Of a DNA stretch of 54,580 nucleotides, positions 1 to 7,188 are shown in pieces. Position 1 is the stretch's first letter, and the number at the start of each line of letters is the position of its first letter. Origin of the DNA: Xenophilus sp. L33 (GTDB taxonomy: Bacteria > Pseudomonadota > Gammaproteobacteria > Burkholderiales > Burkholderiaceae_C); assembly GCF_009765735.1 (NCBI RefSeq), contig NZ_LMUW01000207.1:272046-326625 (forward strand), given 5' to 3'. The notes below the pieces were generated by a model. The model worked only from the letters and a program-made list of their open reading frames with translations, did no database searches and was not told the origin of the DNA. The translations under genes were made by a program, and so were the position numbers.

Positions 1-114
1 AGACATCTTGAGCATCGTCTCGCGAAGGTCCTCGGCGACCTCGGCTTCGTCGTCGGACATGGTCTCGACGTTGGGTGAATAGCGGACGGGGGGTTGGTTG
101 CGTGGGGTGTTCAT
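1..114 (-). CDS. N-terminus of a catalase-family protein (partial)
   Basis: The gene starts at the ATG complementary to 112-114 and runs off the left edge, leaving 38 codons. An AGAGA element lies about 8 bases before the ATG. The visible residues (RYSPNVE, then DDEAEVAEDLRETM) resemble the N-terminal leader of small haem catalase-like proteins of the y4iL type, which begin with an RYxPxxE stretch and an acidic DEAE segment before the haem domain. No haem ligand or catalytic residue is inside the window, so the family call is by resemblance only. The neighbouring stress genes (SDR, DUF4142, ligase relics) fit an oxidative-stress role. Confidence 0.42.
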   Translation of the reverse strand, partial: MNTPRNQPPVRYSPNVETMSDDEAEVAEDLRETMLKMS

Positions 115-424
115 GCCACGACTCTCTGCGGGCCGATCCATTCGTCACTGTAAGAAGAACACATGCGCCAGCGTGGGCGCCGGCTTGCGCAGACGAAGTT
201 CAGCAGCAGCGCACGCCCTCATCCGATCGCAGCGTCGGTGCACGCGGGTAGTCGTCGAGGCTGATGGCCGGACCATCGCGACTGGGTAAGGTCTTCGCTG
301 TCAGAAGAATGCGAAAAACAGCCGATGCCAACATGAAGCCCGTGCACCGATGATCCTCAAGCGCTCGCAGATCGAGCGGTGCGCAATCGTGCGCGGACCC
401 GATCACCTACCTGGAGTGCCTGCC
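115..424. other. Gene-free stretch
   Basis: About 310 bases lie between the divergent catalase-like gene and the small gene at 425. The short open frames on both strands lack ribosome binding sites and have arginine- and serine-rich compositions typical of shadow frames in high-GC DNA. It probably carries the promoters for the two divergent genes, but I see no clear -35/-10 pair. Confidence 0.4.
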
Positions 425-601
425 ATGACCGACGCATCCGAAGCCGACGAAGCCAGGAGGCACCTCATCGAGGCGTTGAGCGGCATGCCACGCAAGCCCG
501 CGAAGCGAGCGCCAAAGTCTTCGGCAGCCAAGCCCACCGCGGCTGCGAAGACCATCATCAAGCGCAACGCGACTTCGCCGACGCGACGCTACTCGCGGTA
601 G
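425..601 (+). CDS. Small lysine/alanine-rich hypothetical protein
   Basis: A 58-residue protein starts at the ATG at 425, preceded by GGAG at 412-415, a sound Shine-Dalgarno distance. The first 25 residues are acidic and helical (EADEARRHLIEAL). The rest is basic and low in complexity (KPAKRAPK, AAKPTAAAK), ending in arginines, like many small nucleic-acid-binding or histone-H1-like tails. No family is recognised. It lies 21 bases before the next gene, so the two are probably co-transcribed. Confidence 0.5.
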   Translation: MTDASEADEARRHLIEALSGMPRKPAKRAPKSSAAKPTAAAKTIIKRNATSPTRRYSR

Positions 602-622
602 TCGCACCTTCTGAAGGACCCC

Positions 623-895
623 ATGAACTTGCACGGCGTCTACGTCAACAAGCGCGAACGAGGACCCAACGGCGAGTTGTGCATCCACGAAGGCATGCCG
701 GACCTCTGGCACTACACGGTGCAGCTGTCCAAGGAAGGCGCGGGAGTCTACGGAAAGATCGTCGTGATGTTCGACGGGATCTTGCGGGTCCACCTGTGGC
801 TGCCCACGATTGGCACGGACGAGGAAGAAGGCATTCGGCGGTCGCGGAAGAAGGTCTTGGAGTGGATCAACGACTACGAGACGCGCGCGGGCTGA
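623..895 (+). CDS. Hypothetical 90-residue protein
   Basis: The start is the ATG at 623 with AAGGA about 7 bases upstream. The protein has a mixed, globular composition (MNLHGVYVNKRERG, then HYTVQLSKEG, VVMFDGILRVHLWLP) and a basic helical C-terminus with two aromatic residues. The alternating hydrophobic pattern suggests a small beta-rich fold closed by a helix. I do not recognise the family. It follows the small basic protein gene at short distance and precedes the S24 repressor, so it may belong to the same accessory unit. Overlapping longer frames look like shadows. Confidence 0.62.
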   Translation: MNLHGVYVNKRERGPNGELCIHEGMPDLWHYTVQLSKEGAGVYGKIVVMFDGILRVHLWLPTIGTDEEEGIRRSRKKVLEWINDYETRAG

Positions 896-919
896 GCGCC
901 GTTCGCGGACGCCAAGTGC

Positions 920-947
920 TTGGAATTTTTGATCGAAAAGCTATCAT
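920..947 (+). promoter_or_regulatory. Candidate promoter with overlapping operator before the S24 repressor
   Basis: TTGGAA at 920-925 and TATCAT at 942-947, 16 bases apart, form a plausible sigma-70 promoter. The spacer contains GATCGAAAAGCTATC at 931-945, an imperfect GATAG-N5-CTATC palindrome. A near-identical perfect copy lies at 2051-2065 before the Crp-GAF gene, and both copies follow a run of T. This is what is expected for an autoregulated repressor, but the assignment is inferred. Confidence 0.5.
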
Positions 948-987
948 TGAAAGCCTTTCCATCCTCGACAGCGCCTGACTTCGGGCT

Positions 988-1602
988 GTGAGCACTCATC
1001 ACCTTATTCGTGAAGGACGCAAGCGTCTTGGTCTGAGCGAGCAGCAATTTGCTGAAGCGCTCGGGGTGAGTCGCGCCGCGGTGCAGCAATGGGAAAGGCC
1101 GCGCGGTACCGCGCCCAAGCGATCGAACCAGGCGCCTGTCGCCCGCTTGCTTGGCATTTCAGTCGCCGAGTTGTTGTCTGGCGAGTCCGCGGGTAGCCGA
1201 GGATTCGACGTGCGGCCCAAAGTCCCTCTGGTTTCGGCTGCCGATGCAGCGAGCACCGTCGTCGACAACTTCAAGCCTCTTGAGCTCTACGAAACGGTAC
1301 CGACAAGCGTGCCGATCAACCAGCACACCTACGCGTTGCGCGTGCACGGAGACAGCATGGTCAGCGACACCGGCGATTCCTTCCCTGAAGGTTCGATCCT
1401 GATCGTCGAGCCGGAGATGGAGGCCCGACCGGGGGACTACGTGATCGCCATGAACGACGCCAACGAAACGACCTTTAAGCAGCTCGTGAAGGACGGCGGC
1501 GATCTCTATCTGAAGCCGTTGAACACCCGCTACCCCATCAAGCGCCTCGATGGTTCACATGTGATCGGGGTCGTGCGCGAATTCACAAAGCGCTTTCGCT
1601 AG
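988..1602 (+). CDS. XRE-type repressor with S24 (LexA-like) domain
   Basis: A 204-residue protein starts at GTG 988. Residues 5-62 form a helix-turn-helix of the XRE/Cro-CI type (SEQQFAEALGVSRAAVQQWE). Residues 105-204 form an S24 peptidase fold with the expected Ser123 (VHGDSM) and Lys164 (ETTFKQL) dyad. This is the layout of phage CI and stress-responsive repressors that cleave themselves when RecA filaments form. The Ala-Gly or Cys-Gly scissile pair normally in the linker is not visible: the linker reads VPLVSAADAAS. The protein may therefore be cleaved elsewhere or act without cleavage. It probably binds the palindromes at 931-945 and 2051-2065, and so may control itself and the Crp-GAF gene. 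No phage structural genes are nearby. Confidence 0.88.
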   Translation: MSTHHLIREGRKRLGLSEQQFAEALGVSRAAVQQWERPRGTAPKRSNQAPVARLLGISVAELLSGESAGSRGFDVRPKVPLVSAADAASTVVDNFKPLELYETVPTSVPINQHTYALRVHGDSMVSDTGDSFPEGSILIVEPEMEARPGDYVIAMNDANETTFKQLVKDGGDLYLKPLNTRYPIKRLDGSHVIGVVREFTKRFR

Positions 1603-1653
1603 GTACCAGGCCGAGAAGCCGATAGCCGCTCATCCCAGCGAGCAGCGTCGGAA

Positions 1654-1884
1654 CTAATGACTCGCGGCAGCAGACAACTCGGTTGGCACGAGGCGGTAGG
1701 CGTTGCGCAGTTCAGCCAGTGCTTCATCAACCAGCCGCAAGGCAGCAGACAGCTCGGCGGCCTCCGTCGAGGATTGGGGCTCAGCAGGCTCCAACAAGGA
1801 GTCGAGGGCCACAAATGCGATGGACCAATGGATCCTCGCGACGGCCTGAGCCAACGCTCGACCGCGTGCAGTGTTGTTCGTCAC
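1654..1884 (-). CDS. Small helical protein, partner of Crp-GAF locus A
   Basis: A 76-residue protein starts at the GTG complementary to 1882-1884, chosen because AGGAG lies 6 bases upstream; longer starts have no such site. It has a helix with an AVARIHWSIAF core and an amphipathic second helix (SAALRLVDEALAELRNAY). The family is not recognised. A homologue with the same VAR-(I/F)-HW-(S/A)-IA core and second helix lies at 13553-13767 but is frameshifted. Both copies are divergent from a Crp-GAF regulator gene, so the pair looks like a conserved two-gene module. Confidence 0.6.
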   Translation of the reverse strand: MTNNTARGRALAQAVARIHWSIAFVALDSLLEPAEPQSSTEAAELSAALRLVDEALAELRNAYRLVPTELSAAASH

Positions 1885-2050
1885 GATCTGCTCCTGGCTG
1901 GTAAAGCGCGGGCACACCAGGTCGCGGCGAATATTCGCACGGTGCGACACACGTCGCAGAGGTCAGCCATGGCCTTGGTCGGACCATTTTAAAGCTCGGC
2001 ACCAGAAAATCGTGTGAATTCCGGCACGCCGCAAATAGCCTATTTTTTTT

Positions 2051-2065
2051 GATAGAAAATCTATC
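2051..2065. promoter_or_regulatory. Operator-like palindrome before Crp-GAF gene A
   Basis: GATAGAAAATCTATC is a perfect GATAG-N5-CTATC palindrome following a run of T. It differs at two positions from the element at 931-945 in the promoter of the S24 repressor, which makes it a candidate target of that repressor. It lies 110 bases before the ATG at 2175. Confidence 0.5.
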
Positions 2066-2174
2066 GTAGAAACCCTTGTCAGCGAATGGCGCAACTTCGC
2101 GCGCCTACAACTTCATAGCCAAGTCGACAGGCAGTCCGAGGTAGTACTGTCCGAGCGATCACGAGGGCATTGCC

Positions 2175-2293
2175 ATGGCAATCGAGGCCACGCTCGGAAG
2201 CAATCACCTATTGGACGCCTTGACCCGAGTCGCGCCGGGTGCATGGCAGGACGACATGCGATGGGTGGATCTGACACTCGGTGAGGTCTGTCT
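2175..2293 (+). other. Displaced 5' part of Crp-GAF gene A with 4-base tandem duplication
   Basis: The ATG at 2175 opens a frame (MAIEATLGSNHLLDALTR, then WVDLTLGEV) that matches the N-terminus of the paralogue at 12133-13353 almost residue by residue. The frame is lost at 2286-2293, where GTCT is present twice (GTCTGTCT). With one GTCT the reading continues as GEVLHEP, exactly as in the paralogue. The frameshift is thus a 4-base tandem duplication. It is either a true mutation, a phase-variable switch or an assembly error. Confidence 0.75.
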
Positions 2294-3408
2294 TGCACGA
2301 GCCGCGCGCGATACGGAAGTACGTCTACTTTCCAGTCACCGCGGTCGTCTCACTCCTCTACGTGCTTGCGGACGGCGACATGACCGAACTGTGCCTCGTC
2401 GGCAAAGAGGGTGTCGTCGGCACGTCGAGCCTGATGAGCGACGGCACCACGGCAAGCTGTGCGATCGTCCAATGCGGAGGCACCGCACTGCGCCTCGGTG
2501 CCAGGCAACTGAGGGACGAGTTCGGCCGGGGCGGCTCTGTCACCGAACTGCTGTTGCGCTACACGCAAGTGCTGGTCGCGCAGATGGCCCAGACCGCTGT
2601 CTGCAACCGCCATCACACGATCGACGAGCACCTCTGCCGCTGGCTTCTGCTGATGCTCGATCGCCTTCCCGGCGATTCGATCGCGACGACGCAAGAGATG
2701 ATTGCCGCCACGCTGGGCGTGCGCCGCGCCAGCGTGAACATCGCGGCGACCGAACTGCAAAGAGAGGGCCTGATCGTCTCCGGCCGCCGCAAGATCACGG
2801 TAGACAACCGTCACGCCTTGGAGGCGCGCGCGTGCGAGTGCTATGCGGTCATCAAGTTTGAATTCGACCGCCTGGAGGCGGCCTACGACGCCGTACCGAT
2901 CGAACGATCTTACGCAAGCGCACGTCATGACCGGGAGCGGCTCGCCCTGCTTCGCACGTTCGACATTCTGGATTCGCTGTCCGAAAAGATCTTCGACGAC
3001 ATTGCCACCCGAGCAAGCCAGGTGCTCGAAGCGCCTATCGCGACGATCAGTTTCCTGGACCAGGACCGCGACTGGTTCAAGTCCCGTGTGGGCTTTGCTG
3101 CCACCGAATCGCCCGCCGAAACCTCCTTCGCCGACGTCCTGTTCGATGTGACCGAGGACACCGTGGTGGTCACCGACACCCTGCACGACCCTCGGTTCTC
3201 GGACCATCCGCTCGTACGCGGCATGCCCTTCATTCGCTTCTACGCCGCGGTCAGGCTGGACGTGGATGGCCATACCTTGGGGACGCTGTGCGTCTATGAC
3301 TTCAAGGCACGCCGGCTCGACACTGAACAAGTGCGTTCGTTCGAGTCATTGGCAATGGCTACCAAGGACGCACTCATTGCGCGTCGAGCGCTGACCGAGG
3401 CCAAGTAG
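2281..3408 (+). CDS. Crp/Fnr-type regulator fused to a GAF domain (locus A, frameshifted 5' end)
   Basis: The open frame encodes a cyclic-nucleotide-binding fold (from YVYFPVTAVVSLLYV), a Crp-type winged helix (TQEMIAATLGVRRASVNIAA) and a C-terminal GAF domain of about 150 residues (RDWFKSRVGF, PFIRFYAAVRL, GTLCVYDFKARRL). In the wider family, Crp regulators without GAF activate stress genes; the GAF extension suggests a second ligand or redox input. The GTG at 2281 has no good ribosome binding site. The true start is probably the ATG at 2175 in another frame, separated by the GTCT duplication. If expressed from 2281, the protein lacks about 36 residues of the sensor fold. It is paralogous to the gene at 12133-13353. 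Confidence 0.8.
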   Translation: MRSVLHEPRAIRKYVYFPVTAVVSLLYVLADGDMTELCLVGKEGVVGTSSLMSDGTTASCAIVQCGGTALRLGARQLRDEFGRGGSVTELLLRYTQVLVAQMAQTAVCNRHHTIDEHLCRWLLLMLDRLPGDSIATTQEMIAATLGVRRASVNIAATELQREGLIVSGRRKITVDNRHALEARACECYAVIKFEFDRLEAAYDAVPIERSYASARHDRERLALLRTFDILDSLSEKIFDDIATRASQVLEAPIATISFLDQDRDWFKSRVGFAATESPAETSFADVLFDVTEDTVVVTDTLHDPRFSDHPLVRGMPFIRFYAAVRLDVDGHTLGTLCVYDFKARRLDTEQVRSFESLAMATKDALIARRALTEAK

Positions 3409-3495
3409 CAACGGCACGGGCCCGCGTTGGTGCGAAGACGCGAATGCCAGAGGTCAGCGAGCCACGAATGCCCTAAACAGCCCCCTGCACGCAGA

Positions 3496-3960
3496 TCAAG
3501 CTCCGCCGAGTGCTTGCTTGAGCTGGCGCGCCATCTCCAGGTGGTGCTCGATGATGGGCACGGCCGATGCTGCCGCGCTTCGCAAGTTGGGGTCTGAACC
3601 TTTCGCAGCGTAACTTCGCATCGCAGTCAGCGCGCTCGTATGGGCCAGCACCTGCTGTCGCGCGTATTCGGCGTCGAAATCGAATCCGCGCAGGCTCTGC
3701 AAGCTCGCCAGGAAGCGCATCTGGTCACCGCCCACGTGCGGCTTCGGCGGTTCCAGTCCGGAAACCACAGCCGCGTCGCGCAACGCCTGCGCGGTCTTGG
3801 CGTGATCAGCAAGCATCTGCTCCGCGAACTTACGCACCTGCGCATTGCGGCTCTGGGCCAGCGCGTCCTGAGCCGCAGCCAATTCGTAGCCGTCGGACTC
3901 GGCCGCCGACTGTGAAAACTCCTGAGGTGTGGGCGCCCTGGGGCTTTCGCGCAGCATCAC
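3496..3960 (-). CDS. DUF4142 protein
   Basis: A 154-residue protein of the DUF4142 family, a ferritin-like four-helix type. Visible hallmarks are the YELAAAQDALAQSRNAQVRKFAEQMLADHAKT segment (residues about 25-55), where the family keeps a helix with a late AxxMxxDH pattern, and the C-terminal EHHLEMARQLKQA helix. Most relatives are exported; here no signal peptide precedes the domain. The GTG start overlaps the stop of the upstream SDR gene by 4 bases, which indicates translational coupling. DUF4142 proteins are common in stress-linked gene sets of Burkholderiales, but their function is not established. Confidence 0.85.
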   Translation of the reverse strand: MMLRESPRAPTPQEFSQSAAESDGYELAAAQDALAQSRNAQVRKFAEQMLADHAKTAQALRDAAVVSGLEPPKPHVGGDQMRFLASLQSLRGFDFDAEYARQQVLAHTSALTAMRSYAAKGSDPNLRSAAASAVPIIEHHLEMARQLKQALGGA

Positions 3961-4979
3961 GGATTCCCCTGGCCGCCGCCGGCGCCATAGATGTTGCCGG
4001 TCGTGTAGCTGCCGTCGCTTTCGGCGAGGCGCACATAGATGCCAGCCAGCTCCGCAGGTTGTCCAGGACGACCCAGCGGCGCGGTCGCGCCGAAGGTAAC
4101 GACCTTACCTTCGGACGCGCCCCCGGAGATTTGCAACGGCGTCCAGATGGGACCCGGCGCGACACCGTTGACCCGGATGCCCTTCGATCCGAGCTGCTTT
4201 GCCAGCGACTTCACGTAGTTCATCGTGGCAGCCTTGGTCTGCGCATAGTCGTAGAGATCGGGCGACGGGTCGTAGGCCTGTTCGGAGGTCGTCCCGATGA
4301 TCGCGGAGCCAGGCGGCAGGTGAGGCAGCGCAGCCTTGATGATCCAGAACGGCGCGTAGAGATTGGTCTTCATGGTGGCGTCGAAGTCCTCGGTGGAGAT
4401 GTCGAGGATCGAGCTGTGCGACTGTTGACGACCGGCGTTGCACACGACGATGTCAAGGCCGCCGAGTCCGCTCAGCGCTTCGTCCACCAGGCGGCGGCAG
4501 AAGGCTTCTTCGCGCAGGTCCCCCGGAATGGCGACCGCCTTGCGGCCGGCATCGCGGATGAGTGCCACGACCTCGCGGGCATCGGGCTCCTCGGCGGGCA
4601 GGTAGTTGATCGCGACGTCCGCGCCTTCGCGGGCATAGGCGATGGCGGCCGCGCGGCCCATGCCCGAATCCCCGCCGGTGATCAGCGCCTTTCGTCCGGC
4701 CAGCCGGCCAGATCCGACATAGCTGCTTTCACCGTGGTCCGGGCGCGGGTTCATGTTGATCGCCAGGCCCGGCCAGGGCTGCTGCTGGGCGGCGAAGGGC
4801 GGCTGGGGATACTTGCTCCGGGGATCCTCGATGTCGGGGCGAGCACCAGCGGGCCCCGGCTGAGGCTGTGGCTGCGCGGAGGCGTTGGTGGCGAGAAGCA
4901 CCGGCGCCGCTGCCAGGCTGCCGCCCAGCAGATTGAGGGCTTGGCGGCGCGAAGGCGGCCTTGGGGAATCGTCGCTCAT
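3957..4979 (-). CDS. Tat-exported SDR oxidoreductase (YhdF/YhxC type)
   Basis: A 340-residue protein starts at the ATG complementary to 4977-4979, with AGGAG about 6 bases upstream. The open frame continues upstream without support. The N-terminus carries a twin-arginine signal (SRRQALNLLGG, residues 10-20) and a hydrophobic stretch ending at ASAQ. The SDR core follows: TGGDSGMG at 101-108 for NAD(P), NAG at 181-183, Ser232, and catalytic Tyr245-xxx-Lys249. The PDHGESSYVGSGRL stretch ahead of the fold is typical of the glucose-dehydrogenase-like general-stress SDRs of the YhdF group. It is coupled to the DUF4142 gene. Tat export suggests a folded, cofactor-loaded periplasmic enzyme; the substrate is unknown. 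Confidence 0.87.
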   Translation of the reverse strand: MSDDSPRPPSRRQALNLLGGSLAAAPVLLATNASAQPQPQPGPAGARPDIEDPRSKYPQPPFAAQQQPWPGLAINMNPRPDHGESSYVGSGRLAGRKALITGGDSGMGRAAAIAYAREGADVAINYLPAEEPDAREVVALIRDAGRKAVAIPGDLREEAFCRRLVDEALSGLGGLDIVVCNAGRQQSHSSILDISTEDFDATMKTNLYAPFWIIKAALPHLPPGSAIIGTTSEQAYDPSPDLYDYAQTKAATMNYVKSLAKQLGSKGIRVNGVAPGPIWTPLQISGGASEGKVVTFGATAPLGRPGQPAELAGIYVRLAESDGSYTTGNIYGAGGGQGNP

Positions 4980-5670
4980 GAAGTCTCCTGCTAAAACACG
5001 CAGCAGATACCTCGTCGGTGAACGGGGAGTAGGACGGTACCGGGTCGCATGGTGAGGGCTTGACGCGCAGGTAGCAAAGTACGCTGCGAACCGCAGGACG
5101 ACAGCCAATCCAGATTGCGGGCGCCGAGCGCTTGTAGCGGCATTCCGGTCAGCAAGGACTTCGGCCATGATGGCCCGGCCGTTTCGGCACTCGGCACGAT
5201 ATCGAGCGAGTTTTGCGTGCCTCAAGGTATCGGATATGGCTGCTCGTCCGGCGTCCCGAATACCATCTTGCGGTATTGTTCGCGCTAGGTGTCTGCAGGA
5301 AAGCTGGCCGGGTCTCGGGCGGCCAATATAGTTAACCAAGTCAAGGTGATATCGCCTGTGCGGCAGCACCTCGTGATCAAAACGCTCGGTGCCTCGAATA
5401 TGCGACATGATCGATCGAAACATCATCGTGTTGGACCATGTAGCCGTGCCGATGCCGTCGAGGATCTCGCTTGGAAAGTAGAGGTTGGTTGCATTGAGGC
5501 TGCGAAGGATTGGGTGCTGCAGGGCCGAGCCAGCGGCCCCATCGCCTGCAGCGCGACTGGCTTCAAGACACGCGAACTCTTCTGGAGGACCTTCGTTGCA
5601 TCCAGTCGCAAGCCCTATGTCACTGATCTTCGACTTCATCGGCAATCTGCACGCGACCGAATGAGGTGCA
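4980..5670. other. Stretch without a convincing gene
   Basis: About 690 bases upstream of the SDR gene. A frame open on the minus strand back to 5645 contains a stretch of balanced composition (NATNLYFPSEILDGIG, then VLPHRRYHLDLVNYIG at about 5330-5500), possibly a relic of a coding sequence. I cannot connect it to a family, it has no ribosome binding site, and a plus-strand frame is equally long. No promoter or terminator is obvious. Confidence 0.35.
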
Positions 5671-5844
5671 GTGGTCGATCACCTCCCCGACGAGGAGACG
5701 AGGATTGAGTACATCGATTCCGCAAGCGAGCGCGCGCGACTCGAGGTGTTCGAGCGGCAGTCGCAGCTGCGAATACAGCGGCTGCGCGACGAGTTCGAGC
5801 GCGAACGAGAGAACAGCTGGATCCTGCAGGGCTCATCGTCGTGA
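5671..5844 (+). CDS. Small coiled-coil protein, possibly frameshifted membrane protein
   Basis: A GTG at 5671 preceded closely by GAGG opens a 57-residue frame that is highly charged and helical (ETRIEYIDSASERARLEVFE, then LRDEFERERENSWILQ). The frame stops at 5842-5844. Directly behind it another frame reads AGLIVVILGFTAIAVAC, an ideal membrane helix. A single-base shift near 5827 would join the two into a coiled-coil protein with a C-terminal membrane anchor. It is either a short real gene or a broken one; no family is recognised. Confidence 0.42.
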   Translation: MVDHLPDEETRIEYIDSASERARLEVFERQSQLRIQRLRDEFERERENSWILQGSSS

Positions 5845-5896
5845 TCCTGGGCTTCACCGCGATCGCGGTGGCGTGCTCCACGACCGGCGCTGAGGA

Positions 5897-6511
5897 TCAG
5901 CTTCGTTCGATTTTGACCCAGTCAGCAGACCGCACGCCGGCCTGGTAGACCGAGTCGGCCTTCTTCGCGACCAGGCCTTTCGGGCCGAACTGCGGGTGAA
6001 ACAGCTGCTCGGCGCCGTCTCGAAGAAGCTCACCAGATGGGTCGACGTCGGTACCGGTGTCCACAATCCCGCCAGGCGCGATTTGCGCGATGAGCGGCAA
6101 CAGGCGAATGTCGCGCCCGTTCACGACCAGCAGGTCGAAGACGCAGTAAATGGCGGGATCGTTGCCCTAGACCCACCTGCGTTGAGTGCCTCGCGCCTGC
6201 ATGCGGCCGGCATCGCTGTGCCCATGCTCATCGAACACGCAAAGCACGCCGTCCGCGACATGTGGACCCCCTCGATCATGGCCAGAGACTGGGTGATCTC
6301 GGGGAACCAGCGCGTCGCATTGTTCTTCGTGCGCAGTTCGCAGGTGCCGTCTCCGAACTCGCCAACACACGCCAGCCCTCGAACCTGGTCTCGTAGATCC
6401 AGCCGGGATGATCGATGCCATCGGACGCTCGCCGAGCAGCATGGGAAGCAGGTCCGTCACGCGCGGCGTACCGAACGGGGTGCTTGGGCTGACTGACCGG
6501 AACCTGACCAT
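5897..6511 (-). pseudogene. Relic of an ATP-dependent DNA ligase (LigD-type ligase domain)
   Basis: Reading the minus strand in several frames recovers the landmarks of a LigD-type ligase domain in order: TDLLPMLLGERPMA, HPGWIYETRFEGWRVLA, EFGDGTCELRTKNNATRWFP, EITQSLA, GGPHVADGVLCVFDEHG, VNGRDIRLLPLI and finally KGLVAKKADSVYQAGVRSAD WVKIERS at 5897. WIYETRFEGW occupies the place of the nucleotidyl-transfer KxDG motif, so even the adenylated lysine is lost (Arg or Phe instead). At least three frameshifts separate the pieces, so no ligase can be made. The product would have served Ku-LigD end joining; no Ku gene is in the window. Confidence 0.72.
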
Positions 6512-6523
6512 ACTGTCAGTATG
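6509..6523. repeat. Inverted repeat CATACTG-T-CAGTATG
   Basis: A perfect 7-base inverted repeat around one base, at the 5' edge of the ligase relic. Its half-sites are identical to the outer bases of the LexA box at 6880-6903, but the spacing is 9 bases shorter, so it is not a normal LexA site. It might be the collapsed remains of such a box, once serving the ligase gene. Confidence 0.45.
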
Positions 6524-6627
6524 CACTCGGCGCGCAACTTGTTGGATACCACACGTTCCAATCGACCTCCTCACTGATTTGTTGGGCGCCAGAGATTGCT
6601 ATAGCGCAACTGACGGGGCATCAGCAC

Positions 6628-6867
6628 ATGGACATCTCGAACGCGGAAGCCTATGGTGCGACCACATTCGCGCGGAGCATCGATCCTGATTTCCGCGCTG
6701 CAAGGCAGGCGTTTGGCGGATCTGTCTCGAAGCGCGCAGCTGCCTCCAAGTCTCCAAAACGTTCGGCATCCCGCGCAGTTGCCACGCAGGCAGCTCTCGC
6801 GCAACACAAGCGCAACGCCGAACGCCGCAGATCCTCTGTCCAGAAAGCTGTGCTCAGGAAGGGTTGA
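6628..6867 (+). CDS. Small basic hypothetical protein
   Basis: A 79-residue protein starting at ATG 6628. The first 30 residues are mixed (AEAYGATTFARSIDPDFRAA). The remainder is rich in Lys, Arg, Ala and Ser (KRAAASKSPKRSASRAV, then QHKRNAERRRSSVQKAV), a composition seen in small nucleic-acid-binding proteins. The ribosome binding site is weak (GGGG 12 bases upstream). No family is recognised. It precedes the LexA-box gene by 76 bases in the same direction. Confidence 0.42.
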   Translation: MDISNAEAYGATTFARSIDPDFRAARQAFGGSVSKRAAASKSPKRSASRAVATQAALAQHKRNAERRRSSVQKAVLRKG

Positions 6868-6881
6868 GCTCGATGTCGACA

Positions 6882-6901
6882 TACTGTAGATTTATACAGT
6901 A
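6882..6901. promoter_or_regulatory. lexA box: LexA (SOS) box
   Basis: TACTGTAGATTTATACAGTA matches the CTGT-N8-ACAG consensus used by LexA in gamma- and betaproteobacteria. It lies in a longer 9-base perfect inverted repeat with a 6-base centre (6880-6903). It sits 42 bases before the ATG at 6943, the usual place for a LexA box overlapping a promoter. Confidence 0.82.
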
Positions 6902-6942
6902 TGAGCACAGCACATCACTTAACAAATTCCGGAAGTGGCCCC

Positions 6943-7179
6943 ATGGAAGAGAACGAAGATCTCGAGCCTGTCGGCGCTCAGCCAGGCGATCCCGTCGTCT
7001 TTTTCAAATCGGCAGCGGAGGCCGTGGGCGTCATCCGAAAAGGCGACCCTCTGGACCAGATGCTGATCGACTTTGCCTATGCCATCGTGGAGCGCTGCGC
7101 GGTGATCGGCTTCAGCTATGCCGACGACGACTTCGGCAATGCTGGCGACCACATTCGAGCCGAGTTGGGCAAGCTGTGA
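6943..7179 (+). CDS. Small protein of unknown function under a LexA box
   Basis: The start at 6943 has GGAAG 7 bases upstream. The in-frame ATG at 6901 falls inside the LexA box and is therefore unlikely. The product has 78 residues: acidic (pI clearly low), with a two-helix core (DPLDQMLIDFAYAIVERCAV, then an acidic ADDDFGNAGDHIRAELG tail). No membrane helix or signal is present, and I do not recognise the family. The regulation points to expression after DNA damage. Its neighbours include ligase relics and, at 14.8 kb, an SRAP gene. Confidence 0.65.
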   Translation: MEENEDLEPVGAQPGDPVVFFKSAAEAVGVIRKGDPLDQMLIDFAYAIVERCAVIGFSYADDDFGNAGDHIRAELGKL

Positions 7180-7188
7180 CGTGCGCTA

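Noticed and set aside
3957..5645. A 562-codon version of the SDR gene
   Set aside because: The Tat signal and AGGAG site fix the start at 4979; the upstream part has no domain and no ribosome binding site.
6509..6523. CATACTGTCAGTATG as a second LexA box
   Set aside because: CTG and CAG are only one base apart; LexA needs CTGT-N8-ACAG spacing.
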